Assembly (NCBI RefSeq): GCF_000758305.1
Contig: NZ_CP009458.1
Location: 2,790,001-2,854,000 of the forward strand
Source of the DNA: Cedecea neteri
GTDB taxonomy: Bacteria > Pseudomonadota > Gammaproteobacteria > Enterobacterales > Enterobacteriaceae
DNA: 64,000 nt
Direction of reading: 5' to 3'
The position numbers and the translations under genes are program-made. The notes beneath the pieces are model-generated. The model saw only the letters and a list, made by a program, of their open reading frames with translations. It was not told where the DNA came from and ran no database searches. Of this stretch, positions 1-7,533 are shown in pieces; within the stretch, counting starts at the first letter, position 1, and each line of letters starts with the position of its first letter.

Positions 1-1
1 G

Positions 2-1171
2 GTGCATTTTCGCGAACCCGGGTTGATGCATAAGGGCACGATAGCCAGTGAGTCACGCGCGGCGGTGATGGGCGGGATCACCAGCTATATGGAAATGCCC
101 AACGTTTCACCGCCGACCACCACCAGACAGGCGCTGGAAGGCAAATTTCAGCGGGCCGCCGAATGTTCACTGGCCAATTACAGTTTCTATTTCGGTGCCA
201 CCAACGACAATCTGGAAGAACTTAAGGCGCTGCCAGCCGGTGCGGCCTGTGGCGTAAAAGTGTTTATGGGTGCCTCCACCGGCAACATGCTGGTGGATGA
301 TGAACGCATTCTGGAGGCGATTTTCCAGCATGCGCCGGGGCTGGTGGCCACGCATTGCGAAGATACGCCGACGATCAAACGTAATGAGGCGCTGTGGCGG
401 GAGCGATATGGGGAGCAGATCCCGGCCGCAGAACACGCGGCTATTCGCTCGGTTGAGGCCTGCCTGCTTTCATCTTCGCGGGCGGTTGCATTGGCGAAAA
501 AGTACGGCACGCGGCTGCATGTGCTGCATATCACCACGGCTGATGAGCTGGCGTTGTTTGAACCTGCACCCACGCTCGAGGCCTTACGCAGAAAAACAAT
601 TACGGCGGAAGCCTGTATCCATCATCTCTATTTTAATCAGGATGATTATGCCGCGCTTGGGCACAAGCTGAAGTGCAACCCTTCGGTGAAGGGCCAGGAA
701 CACCAGCAGGCACTATGGCAGGCGGTTCAGGCGGGCGTGATTGATATTATTGCGACCGACCATGCGCCGCACTTGCTGGCGGAAAAGCAGAATGATTATT
801 TCTCGGCTCCGTCGGGATTGCCGCTGGTACAGCACGCGCTGCCTGCGTTGCTTGATATGTGTGCCAGAGGGATTTTCACGCCTGAACTGATCGTCAGAAA
901 AACCAGCCACGCGGTAGCCGAGCGTTTTCAGATTAAAGATCGCGGCTATATTCGGGAAGGTTACTGGGCCGATCTGGCGGTGATTAACCCCTGGAAACGC
1001 GCCAGTATTGAGGGCAGCAACATTGCCTACAAATGCGGCTGGTCACCCTTCGAAGGGCACACCTTGCAGGGCGGTGTGGTTGAAAGCACGCTGGTGAACG
1101 GCCACCTCGTCTGGGACGGCGAATCAGTTGCCGGGGAGATTTACGGCCAGGCGCTGGCGTTTAACCGCTAG
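2..1171 (+). CDS. Dihydroorotase, class I type, 5' end cut by window
   Basis: Amidohydrolase of the class I dihydroorotase family, which interconverts carbamoyl-aspartate and dihydroorotate in pyrimidine metabolism. The visible part opens inside the first metal motif (HFREPG). It then shows the lysine that is carboxylated in the family (GVKVFMGASTG), THCED, LHVLHITT, KCNPSVK and the catalytic DHAPH. About 389 codons are present; family members are about 440-450, so roughly 50 N-terminal residues lie left of the window. The true start is not visible, and the in-frame GTG at base 2 is valine in the motif. It is unrelated in sequence type to pyrC at the other end of the window (class II), so the cell has two dihydroorotase-like enzymes. 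A hydantoinase or allantoinase role is possible but the motif set favours dihydroorotase. Confidence 0.85.
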   Translation: MHFREPGLMHKGTIASESRAAVMGGITSYMEMPNVSPPTTTRQALEGKFQRAAECSLANYSFYFGATNDNLEELKALPAGAACGVKVFMGASTGNMLVDDERILEAIFQHAPGLVATHCEDTPTIKRNEALWRERYGEQIPAAEHAAIRSVEACLLSSSRAVALAKKYGTRLHVLHITTADELALFEPAPTLEALRRKTITAEACIHHLYFNQDDYAALGHKLKCNPSVKGQEHQQALWQAVQAGVIDIIATDHAPHLLAEKQNDYFSAPSGLPLVQHALPALLDMCARGIFTPELIVRKTSHAVAERFQIKDRGYIREGYWADLAVINPWKRASIEGSNIAYKCGWSPFEGHTLQGGVVESTLVNGHLVWDGESVAGEIYGQALAFNR

Positions 1172-1317
1172 CGTTCGCGAGGTTTGAACAAATCTTCGAT
1201 GTAGTGCATCAGCTCAGACATGTGTTGCAGGATATTGGCGCTGTCCACAATCAGCGCTCCCCAGAGCACAATCAGCGCGGCAACCATGCCGGCGGCTGAA
1301 TAGTAAAACAGTTTCAT
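1168..1317 (-). CDS. Small single-span membrane protein
   Basis: Unrecognised protein of 49 residues. Residues about 5-27 form one hydrophobic segment (YYSAAGMVAALIVLWGALIV), followed by a polar, charged tail ending KPRER. An in-frame ATG at 1362 would give 64 residues, but it lies upstream of the start expected from a strong promoter (-10 at 1353-1348), so the ATG at 1317 is preferred. No good Shine-Dalgarno sequence is seen before either start. Its stop overlaps the stop of the dihydroorotase gene by 4 bases on the opposite strand. Function unknown; the promoter and the membrane segment are the main reasons to call it real. Confidence 0.5.
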   Translation of the reverse strand: MKLFYYSAAGMVAALIVLWGALIVDSANILQHMSELMHYIEDLFKPRER

Positions 1318-1347
1318 CACAGCATCATATTGGCAGGAATTTGCCTC

Positions 1348-1375
1348 ATTATAGCGAGACATAGCGGCCTGTCAG
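1348..1375 (-). promoter_or_regulatory. Sigma70-type promoter for the small membrane protein
   Basis: Reading the minus strand, CTGACA (1375-1370) is separated by 16 bases from a perfect TATAAT (1353-1348). Transcription would start near 1340, about 24 bases before the ATG at 1317. Confidence 0.5.
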
Positions 1376-1415
1376 TAAATGATGGGCAGATGCCGCCGAC
1401 ATCTGCCCGAGAAAA

Positions 1416-2204
1416 TTAGCGGGCGTAGCGAGGCGCTGGCTGCCCAATGCCTGCCGCATCAAACATGGCCTGCGCCGTTGTGGCATAGGTTTCCCACAGG
1501 CTGAGATCGTGCAATGGCGGGATGGTGACAGCTTCCCCGCTGTCCAGCCCGGCCAGAGCGGAATCCACCAAATCATCCACTTTCATGACCGCACCTTCCG
1601 GCAGGGAGTCCACCGACACGCCAGCCCGATCCCAAATTTCCGTTGCCGTAGCCGCGGGCAGCACAGCCTGAATACGAATGCCGGTGCCGGCAGCTTCGGC
1701 CTGCAGAACTTTCGTCAGGTTCAAAACATAACCTTTTGTGCCGCTGTATACGGCACTACCTACCCAGCTCTGCACCGCCAGAATCGAGGAAATATTGATC
1801 AACGTCCCGCTGTTTTTTTGCTGGAAATTGAGCAGGGCGGCATGGCTCAGGCGAGTTAGCGCCGTGATGTTCAGCGTGATAAGTGCCTGATGCTGCTCCA
1901 CGCTGGCGGCGGTAAACGCTGCGCTGTGGGCGGTGCCCGCGTTGTTAACCAGCACGCTGATGCGTGGATCTTTCAGGGCTTCCTCAACGGCGGCAATGTC
2001 CTGGTCGTTAACCAGATCGGCTTTTAGCGTAGTCACGGTTATGCCGTGGCGGGCTTCAAGCTTCGCGGCCAGATCGCGCAGGCGATCTTCGCGCCGGGCA
2101 ACCAGCAGCAAATCAAAACCTCGGGCCGCAAAACGATCGGCATAAACCGCACCAATACCGGAAGACGCGCCGGTAATTACTGCAATAGAACGAGAGCTAG
2201 CCAT
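1416..2204 (-). CDS. Short-chain dehydrogenase/reductase (SDR)
   Basis: NAD(P)-dependent oxidoreductase of the classical SDR family, 262 residues from the ATG at 2204. It has the nucleotide-binding TGASSGIG near the N-terminus, the NNAG motif near residue 88, the catalytic serine region (NISSIL) and YSGTK for Tyr and Lys. Basic residues after the second strand (ARRED) suggest NADP preference. A GTG at 2216 is in frame, but GAGGTG lies 4-5 bases before the 2204 ATG. An HxlR regulator lies upstream on the same strand and two 17-bp palindromes sit in the 173-base gap, so induction by a reactive electrophile or quinone is plausible. Substrate unknown. Confidence 0.85.
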   Translation of the reverse strand: MASSRSIAVITGASSGIGAVYADRFAARGFDLLLVARREDRLRDLAAKLEARHGITVTTLKADLVNDQDIAAVEEALKDPRISVLVNNAGTAHSAAFTAASVEQHQALITLNITALTRLSHAALLNFQQKNSGTLINISSILAVQSWVGSAVYSGTKGYVLNLTKVLQAEAAGTGIRIQAVLPAATATEIWDRAGVSVDSLPEGAVMKVDDLVDSALAGLDSGEAVTIPPLHDLSLWETYATTAQAMFDAAGIGQPAPRYAR

Positions 2205-2239
2205 AAAACACCTCACAAGAAGTAGAGTAACGTTAATGT

Positions 2240-2295
2240 GGTTTCATAATGAAACCTTGGGGTGAATGTAGATTTGTTGGTTTTATTATGCAACC
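2240..2295. promoter_or_regulatory. Pair of 17-bp palindromes, probable HxlR operators
   Basis: GGTTTCATAATGAAACC at 2240-2256 is a perfect 8+1+8 palindrome. GGTTTTATTATGCAACC at 2279-2295 matches it at 14 of 17 positions; centres are 39 bp apart. They lie just upstream of the SDR gene and downstream of the HxlR gene. A related site is found upstream of the HxlR gene itself. Confidence 0.6.
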
Positions 2296-2377
2296 AAATT
2301 AGAGGCTATTTTTTCGTTATGCGCAGAAATTGCTAAAGGGACTATAAGTAAGCACCTGAATAACAGATGCTTATTGG

Positions 2378-2827
2378 TCAGGAGGAAGGGCGTGCCAGGG
2401 TGATGATTTCTTCCGGTTTTAGCTCACGACCATCTTCGGCCTGCAGGGTTAGCTTGCGGATAGGGCGATGTTGCTGGCTGTCGACGAGGACGCTGCGAGT
2501 CTCATCTTTGGCGTAGAGGTTTTCGCAGCCCCATTGTGAAAGTGCCGCTAAAACGGTCTGTAGCGCACGGCCTTTTTCCGTCAACACGTATTCGTTCCAG
2601 GCGCTGCCGTCCGACGCCGGGCGAAGCTCAAAAATACCGTTATCGACGAGCTGTTTCAGGCGAACGGTCAGCATATTTTTGGCGATGCCGAGATTTTTTT
2701 GGAATTCACCGAAGCGAGACATGCCGTTCAGCGCATCGCGCACGATCAGCAACGACCACCAGTCGCCGATTACGTCCAGCGTGCGGGCAACCGAACAGAC
2801 GCTGTCTTCAAGGCTTTTGCGTTTCAT
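2378..2827 (-). CDS. HxlR-family transcriptional regulator
   Basis: Winged-helix regulator of the HxlR/MarR-like group, 149 residues. The family signature is clear: an N-terminal cysteine (DSVCSVARTLDVIGDWW), then the helix-turn-helix (RFGEFQKNLGIAKNMLTVRLKQL, seen in pieces) and the wing ending YVLTEKGRAL. The two ATGs at 2830 and 2827 are adjacent; AGGAGGA is best spaced for the second. The gene precedes the SDR gene on the same strand. HxlR proteins often use the conserved Cys to sense quinones or aldehydes and control a neighbouring oxidoreductase. Matching palindromes on both sides of the gene suggest it controls itself and the SDR. Confidence 0.88.
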   Translation of the reverse strand: MKRKSLEDSVCSVARTLDVIGDWWSLLIVRDALNGMSRFGEFQKNLGIAKNMLTVRLKQLVDNGIFELRPASDGSAWNEYVLTEKGRALQTVLAALSQWGCENLYAKDETRSVLVDSQQHRPIRKLTLQAEDGRELKPEEIITLARPSS

Positions 2828-2850
2828 CATTCCTCCTGATGGGCTTGTCA

Positions 2851-2867
2851 GGTTCTATTATAAAACT
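2851..2867. promoter_or_regulatory. Third HxlR-type site upstream of the regulator
   Basis: GGTTCTATTATAAAACT matches the 2279-2295 site at about 13 of 17 positions. It lies 24 bases upstream of the HxlR start, which suggests autoregulation. Confidence 0.4.
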
Positions 2868-2880
2868 TTTTGTTGGCAGA

Positions 2881-3000
2881 CTGAGCGGTAATTTCAACAC
2901 CGGAGATAGCAATGCCTTTATCGACAAAGACGGGTTACAACGCTATGTGGATCTCTCGCGGCAGCGCTTTGAAGCGCAGCTGAAACAACAAACGGAATAA
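2881..3000 (+). pseudogene. Possible C-terminal remnant of a coding gene
   Basis: An open frame ending in TAA at 2998-3000 reads like the amphipathic C-terminus of a real protein (AFIDKDGLQRYVDLSRQRFE). It has no start or ribosome site in the 50 bases before it and no recognisable domain. It may be the tail of an oxidoreductase once divergent from the HxlR gene. It could equally be chance reading; the call is weak. Confidence 0.25.
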
Positions 3001-3031
3001 TAGGGCTTTTGCGATCCGCCAGGCAGGCCGG

Positions 3032-3049
3032 CTGTCATTTTTCTGTCAC
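3032..3049 (+). promoter_or_regulatory. Pho box upstream of agp
   Basis: CTGTCAT (3032-3038), four T residues and CTGTCAC (3043-3049) form the two 7-bp direct repeats with 11-bp period recognised by PhoB. The box lies 46 bases upstream of the agp ATG, at the place expected for a PhoB-dependent promoter. Confidence 0.65.
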
Positions 3050-3094
3050 AATATATTCTTCACATTCTATTAATCACCCCCTGAGGAATAAGTA

Positions 3095-4339
3095 ATGAAG
3101 AAGAAAATTGTTGCCTCATTGCTGGCCGCCGCCTGTCTTGCCCCAGGCCTGGCGACGGCGGACACCGTGCCGGACGGTTATCAGCTTCAGCAGGTTTTGC
3201 TGATGAGCCGTCATAACCTGCGCGCGCCGCTGGCCAACAACGGCAGCGTGCTTGAACAGTCTACCGCGCAGGCATGGCCGGAATGGGATGTGCCGGGCGG
3301 GCAGCTCACCACCAAAGGCGGCGTGCTGGAAGTGTATATGGGGCATTACATGCGTGAATGGCTGGCGAGCCAGAATCTGGTAACCAGCGGTGAATGCCCT
3401 GCGCCGGAAAGCGTTTATGCCTACGCCAACAGCCTCCAGCGCACCGTCGCTACCGCGCAATTCTTTATCACCGGGGCTTTCCCTGGCTGCGATGTGCCGG
3501 TGCACCATCAGGAGAAAATGGGCACCATGGACCCGGTGTTCAACCCGGTGATCACCAACGACTCGCCAGAATTTAAAGCCAGCGCCGTTCAGGCGATGGA
3601 AAAACAGCGCACCGAATACAAGCTGGCGGACAGCTATAAACTGCTGGAGCACATCGTCGGCTATAAAAACTCGCCAACCTGCAAAGAGAAACAGCAGTGT
3701 GAACTGAACGGGCCAAAAGACGTCTTTAGCGCTAATGCGACTCAGGAGCCGGGCGTTAATGGTTCCCTGAAGGTGGGCAATGCCCTGGTTGATGCGTTCA
3801 CGCTGCAATATTACGAAGGTTTCCCGATGGATCAGGTGGCATGGGGAAAAATCAAAACGGCGGAACAGTGGCGTGTGCTTTCCCAGCTTAAAAACAGCTA
3901 CCAGGATACGCTGTTTACCTCCCCGGAAGTGGCCCGTAACGTCGCGGCTCCGCTGGTGAAATACATTCAGAACGCGTTAACGTCCAAAGAGGCCGCTTCC
4001 GGGCCGAAAGTGACGCTGATGGTGGGGCATGACTCGAACATTGCGTCGCTGCTGACCGCGCTGCAGTTCAAGCCTTATCAGCTGCCGGGGCAGTATGAGC
4101 GCACCCCGATTGGCGGCAATATTCTGTTCCAGCGCTGGCATGATAAAACCAACAATCGCGACCTGCTGAAAGTGGAATACGTTTATCAGAGCGCCGAGCA
4201 GCTGCGCAATGGCGATGTATTAACCCTGAAGCATCCGCCAAAACGCGTCACGCTGCAGCTGGAAGGCTGCCCGACGGACGCCAACGGCTACTGCTCGTGG
4301 GATAAGTTTAGCGAAGTGCTGAATGACGCCGTGAAGTAA
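3095..4339 (+). CDS. agp: Glucose-1-phosphatase
   Basis: Periplasmic histidine acid phosphatase that cleaves glucose-1-phosphate and other sugar phosphates; some family members act on phytate. The product has 414 residues, like the E. coli enzyme. It starts with a signal peptide (about residues 1-22, ending GLATA), then the active-site motif as RHNLRAP with the phosphate-accepting His, and the C-terminal HD motif in GHDSNI. Several cysteines fit the family disulfides. The ATG at 3095 follows GAGGA. A Pho box upstream suggests phosphate-starvation control. The gene is convergent with yccJ-wrbA, with a strong hairpin between. Confidence 0.96.
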   Translation: MKKKIVASLLAAACLAPGLATADTVPDGYQLQQVLLMSRHNLRAPLANNGSVLEQSTAQAWPEWDVPGGQLTTKGGVLEVYMGHYMREWLASQNLVTSGECPAPESVYAYANSLQRTVATAQFFITGAFPGCDVPVHHQEKMGTMDPVFNPVITNDSPEFKASAVQAMEKQRTEYKLADSYKLLEHIVGYKNSPTCKEKQQCELNGPKDVFSANATQEPGVNGSLKVGNALVDAFTLQYYEGFPMDQVAWGKIKTAEQWRVLSQLKNSYQDTLFTSPEVARNVAAPLVKYIQNALTSKEAASGPKVTLMVGHDSNIASLLTALQFKPYQLPGQYERTPIGGNILFQRWHDKTNNRDLLKVEYVYQSAEQLRNGDVLTLKHPPKRVTLQLEGCPTDANGYCSWDKFSEVLNDAVK

Positions 4340-4345
4340 GAAGAG

Positions 4346-4367
4346 GCTGCCCCCGGAAGGGGGCAGC
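4346..4367. terminator. Hairpin between agp and yccJ
   Basis: GCTGCCCCC (4346-4354) and GGGGGCAGC (4359-4367) pair perfectly around a GGAA tetraloop. There is no T run on either strand, so it may block or stabilise transcripts ending between the convergent genes rather than act as a classical terminator. Confidence 0.5.
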
Positions 4368-4374
4368 GGAGAGA

Positions 4375-4602
4375 TTAAACGTTTTTGCGCTCGATGGTCT
4401 GTTCGCCCCAGAAGAGCGAATCCTTATCGGTTTTAGCAAAGGCGAGCACCAGCACTTCATCGCTCCCTTCTTCCCAAATTTTTTCGGCCAGCTTTTCGTC
4501 GTATTTCGCCAGCTCAAAAATGGCTTCTGCAATTTCGGGTGAGGTCTGGCGTAAACTTGCCCATTCGCCAACGTGATGGGCTTTTGATTGCGATGTGGTC
4601 AT
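4375..4602 (-). CDS. yccJ: YccJ family protein
   Basis: Small acidic cytoplasmic protein of 75 residues, the usual YccJ length, with the typical core (AHHVGEWASLRQTSPEIAEA) and C-terminus (SLFWGEQTIERKNV). Biochemical function is not known. The ATG at 4602 follows GGAGG; an in-frame GTG just upstream is less well placed. It starts 10 bases after the wrbA stop on the same strand and is almost certainly co-transcribed with it, as in E. coli. Confidence 0.92.
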   Translation of the reverse strand: MTTSQSKAHHVGEWASLRQTSPEIAEAIFELAKYDEKLAEKIWEEGSDEVLVLAFAKTDKDSLFWGEQTIERKNV

Positions 4603-4612
4603 CACTCCTCCG

Positions 4613-5209
4613 TTAACCTTTCAGTTTTACTGCCAGGCCTGCGACGTGCTCTCCCTGGTAACGGGCAATTGCCAGTTCTTCCTGACTTGGCTGACGTGAG
4701 CCGTCGCCGCCGGCAATGGTTGTGGCGCCGTAAGGCGTGCCGCCGCGAACCTGAGAAACATCAAACAGCTCCTGCGCCGCATAGCCGATAGGCACAATTA
4801 CCATCCCGTGGTGGGCGAGCGTGGTCCAGGTGGAGGTGATGGTCTGCTCCTGGCCGCCGCCGGTGCCGGTGGAGCTGAATACGCTGCCCAGTTTGCCGTA
4901 AAGCGCGCCGGAAGCCCAAAGACCGCCCGTTTGATCGAGGAAGGTTCGCATCTGCCCGGCCATATTGCCGAAGCGGGTAGGGGTACCGAAGATGATAGCG
5001 TCGTAGTCGGCCAGCTCCTGCGGCGTGGCGACCGGCGCGGTGTGGGTTTTGCCCCCGGCTTTAGCAAAGACTTCCGGGGCCATGGTTTCGGGCACGCGCT
5101 TTATCGTCACTTCCGCCCCATCGACTTTCTGTGCACCTTCCGCCACGGCTTTAGCCATAGTTTCGATGTGTCCATACATTGAATAATAAAGCACCAGTAC
5201 TTTAGCCAT
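4613..5209 (-). CDS. wrbA: NAD(P)H:quinone oxidoreductase, type IV
   Basis: Flavodoxin-like tetrameric FMN enzyme that reduces quinones by two electrons and so avoids semiquinone and oxygen radicals. It has 198 residues. The FMN phosphate loop is at the N-terminus (LYYSMYGHIETMA), followed by the isoalloxazine-binding GTPTRFGNMAGQM and the SSTGTGGGQEQT segment. The start is preceded by GAGGAG. yccJ lies directly downstream on the same strand. In relatives the pair belongs to the stationary-phase/stress regulon; no site for that control was identified by eye here. Confidence 0.96.
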   Translation of the reverse strand: MAKVLVLYYSMYGHIETMAKAVAEGAQKVDGAEVTIKRVPETMAPEVFAKAGGKTHTAPVATPQELADYDAIIFGTPTRFGNMAGQMRTFLDQTGGLWASGALYGKLGSVFSSTGTGGGQEQTITSTWTTLAHHGMVIVPIGYAAQELFDVSQVRGGTPYGATTIAGGDGSRQPSQEELAIARYQGEHVAGLAVKLKG

Positions 5210-5584
5210 CTTGCTTCACTCCTCAGTTGAACTGCAGTTTGACTGCGCTCCTTTAAAGATATGACCTGTGGCGCAGAGTGCAAACCTGAGTGACCTTTCC
5301 TTGATACATCACAAGCGCAGATGAAATTTTGACCCTGTAGCATTAGCTAACATTTTATTGGCTGTTTTTTGACCATGGATAAGAGGGGCTTATGGCGTTA
5401 CGTTTGAAGGGCAAAAAGATAAGCTCACCGGCATGTTTCTGGATATGTCTGAACAGAAGTCCGACCGCGCCGGTGCACTAAGCTTAGACCCACGCGGTAA
5501 CGTTGGCGGCAAGCCCGCCTGGCCGCGTGCAAAAGCGTTCTCTTTATTGAATGCAATATGATGTCCTAAATCCGGAGGTTAGAA
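5210..5584. other. Intergenic region between wrbA and ymdF
   Basis: This 375-base gap should hold the divergent promoters of wrbA and ymdF. One frame is open from about 5370 to 5563 without a usable start (contains TFEGQKDKLTGMFLDMSEQK) and looks like a possible gene remnant. No RNA gene or repeat is seen. Confidence 0.3.
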
Positions 5585-5758
5585 ATGGCAAACCATCGTG
5601 GTGGTTCAGGTAATTTCGCTGAAGACCGTGAAAGAGCATCAGAAGCAGGCCGGAAAGGTGGCCAGCACAGCGGCGGTAATTTTAAAAACGATCCGCAGCG
5701 CGCCTCAGAAGCTGGTCAAAAAGGGGGTAAAAACAGCCACGGCAGCAAAAATAAATAG
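5585..5758 (+). CDS. ymdF: Stress-associated KGG-repeat protein
   Basis: A 57-residue glycine-rich, very hydrophilic protein of the KGG (con-10/GsiB-like) family. Two similar halves each contain RASEAGxKGG (about residues 17-26 and 39-48), the repeat that defines the family. Members accumulate in stationary phase or stress and are thought to act as desiccation/chaperone-like proteins; the function of YmdF is unproven. GGAGG lies 7 bases before the ATG. A strong terminator follows. The position downstream of wrbA matches E. coli. Confidence 0.9.
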   Translation: MANHRGGSGNFAEDRERASEAGRKGGQHSGGNFKNDPQRASEAGQKGGKNSHGSKNK

Positions 5759-5811
5759 CCGTGACTTTGTGAAGCGCACGGCGGATTAACGCTTGCGTCG
5801 AAATACCCCGA

Positions 5812-5840
5812 CCGCCGGTTAGCCGGCGGTTTTTTATTTT
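5812..5840 (+). terminator. Rho-independent terminator after ymdF
   Basis: CCGCCGG (5812-5818), loop TTAG, CCGGCGG (5823-5829), followed by TTTTTTATTTT. Confidence 0.85.
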
Positions 5841-5894
5841 CCCATTGCAACAAAATGTGACTGGAAGCACTATAGACCCTCGACTTTCACCCTG

Positions 5895-6848
5895 ATGTTT
5901 CCGGTCTCCCTCATGTCTGCGCCATTAAGCCGTTATAAATTCTCCGTTAAGCCGCAGGAAGCGCTGCTTATCCTTATCACCATGTTCTGGGGCGGTACGT
6001 TCCTGGCCGTACAGTACGCCATGACGATGAGCGACCCGTTTTTCTTTGTTGGTCTGCGCTTCGCCACCGCCGCCATTGCCGTCGGGCTGCTGTCGCTAAA
6101 ATCTCTGCGCGGATTAACCTGGCTTGAAATCAAAGCGGGGATGATGATCGGCGTGGCGATTGCCATCGGCTACAGCATGCAGACCTGGGGGCTCCAGACG
6201 ATCCCTAGCAGCAAATCCGCCTTTATTACCGCGATGTACGTGCCCGTTGTGCCTCTCCTGCAGTGGATTTGCCTTGGCCGTATGCCGGGGTTGATGTCCT
6301 GGATTGGCGTCGCGCTGGCGTTTGTTGGCCTGATTTTTCTTGCCGGGCCGGAAGGCACCAGCCTCTCACTAGGGGCAGGGGAAATCATTACGCTTATCGG
6401 TGCCGTGGCCATTGCCGCCGAGATAATCCTGATCAGCGCCTGGGCGGGGAAAGTGGATATCAAGCGTGTGACCGTGGTGCAATTGGCAACGGCTTCGCTG
6501 GTGTCGTTCGCGGCGATGGTCCCAGCCGGGGAAAGCGTGCCGCATTTCAGCCCTGGCCTGGTGGTGATTGCCCTGGGGCTGGGGATTTTCAGCGCCATCA
6601 TTCAGGTAACGATGAACTGGGCGCAGCGCAGCGTGTCACCGACCCGTGCCACGGTTATTTATACTGGTGAGCCAGTCTGGGCGGGGATCTTTGGCCGCAT
6701 GGCTGGCGAGCGCCTCCCGGTGCTTGCGCTGGTCGGCGGGGCGTTGATCGTGCTCGGCGTGTTGGTGAGCGAATTGAAGCTTAAGCGCAAGAAAGCGGCA
6801 AACGCGGAGCGCGGCTGGCAGGAAGATACCGAAGGCGAGGGCGTCTGA
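5895..6848 (+). CDS. DMT-superfamily (EamA) transporter
   Basis: Inner-membrane drug/metabolite exporter of the EamA family, 317 residues. It has about ten hydrophobic segments in two homologous halves of five, the family layout, and a short basic cytoplasmic tail rich in Lys and Glu. The second half contains the conserved YTGEPVWAGIFG region. ATG 5895 gives MFPVSLMSAPLSRY; a second ATG at 5913 would remove six residues, and neither has a good ribosome site. rutR starts 38 bases downstream on the same strand, so the two may be co-transcribed. The substrate is unknown; export of an amino acid or nucleobase-related metabolite is conjecture from context. Confidence 0.85.
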   Translation: MFPVSLMSAPLSRYKFSVKPQEALLILITMFWGGTFLAVQYAMTMSDPFFFVGLRFATAAIAVGLLSLKSLRGLTWLEIKAGMMIGVAIAIGYSMQTWGLQTIPSSKSAFITAMYVPVVPLLQWICLGRMPGLMSWIGVALAFVGLIFLAGPEGTSLSLGAGEIITLIGAVAIAAEIILISAWAGKVDIKRVTVVQLATASLVSFAAMVPAGESVPHFSPGLVVIALGLGIFSAIIQVTMNWAQRSVSPTRATVIYTGEPVWAGIFGRMAGERLPVLALVGGALIVLGVLVSELKLKRKKAANAERGWQEDTEGEGV

Positions 6849-6885
6849 GCTATACTTCAGGCCAGCGAAAAAAAGGAGAGCTCGC

Positions 6886-7527
6886 ATGGCCGCTGCCAAT
6901 GATATCAAAACCCCTGGACGCCGCTCGAAAGCCGTCGCCGCCAAAAAACAGGCCATTCTTGACGCTGCGCTGGCGTTTTTTTCGCAATACGGCATCCACG
7001 GCACCAGCCTTGAGCAGGTAGCCGAGCGGGCCGAGGTGTCAAAAACTAACCTGCTTTATTACTACCCTTCCAAAGAAGCGCTCTACATCGCGGTGCTGAA
7101 GCAGATCCTGGACATCTGGCTGGCACCGCTGCGGGCCTTTCGGGAAGATCTGCAGCCGCTGGTGGCAATTGGGGAATACATTCGCCTCAAGCTTGAAGTT
7201 TCGAGGGATTACCCGCAGGCCTCTAAGCTGTTTTGCCTGGAGATGCTGCAGGGCGCGCCCCTGCTGAAAGGCGAGCTGACGGGCGACCTGAAAGCGCTGG
7301 TAGATGAGAAGTCGGCGATCATTGCGGGTTGGGTCGCGAGCGGTAAACTGGCGGCGATCGATCCGCATCACCTGATTTTCATGCTTTGGGCCACGACTCA
7401 GCACTACGCGGATTTTGCCAGCCAGGTTGAGGCCGTCACCGGCAACACGCTGCAGGATGAAGATTTCTTCCGCCGCACGGTGGAAAACGTGCAGCGGATG
7501 ATTATTGAGGGGATTCGGGTGAGGTAA
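6886..7527 (+). CDS. rutR: Pyrimidine-responsive regulator RutR
   Basis: TetR-family repressor, 213 residues, closely similar along its length to E. coli RutR. RutR senses uracil/thymine and controls pyrimidine degradation and synthesis genes. The helix-turn-helix is at about residues 40-60 (TSLEQVAERAEVSKTNLLYY), and the ligand domain keeps the family stretch EYIRLKLEVSRDYPQAS. AAGGAGAG precedes the ATG. In E. coli rutR is divergent from rutABCDEFG; here that operon is absent and a DMT transporter lies upstream on the same strand. The regulator therefore stands without its main target, although carAB-type targets elsewhere are likely. Confidence 0.93.
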   Translation: MAAANDIKTPGRRSKAVAAKKQAILDAALAFFSQYGIHGTSLEQVAERAEVSKTNLLYYYPSKEALYIAVLKQILDIWLAPLRAFREDLQPLVAIGEYIRLKLEVSRDYPQASKLFCLEMLQGAPLLKGELTGDLKALVDEKSAIIAGWVASGKLAAIDPHHLIFMLWATTQHYADFASQVEAVTGNTLQDEDFFRRTVENVQRMIIEGIRVR

Positions 7528-7533
7528 TGACGC

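Noticed and set aside
5369..5375. TTGACCA, half of a RutR site, upstream of ymdF
   Set aside because: The second half (TGGTCAA) is not present at the right spacing.
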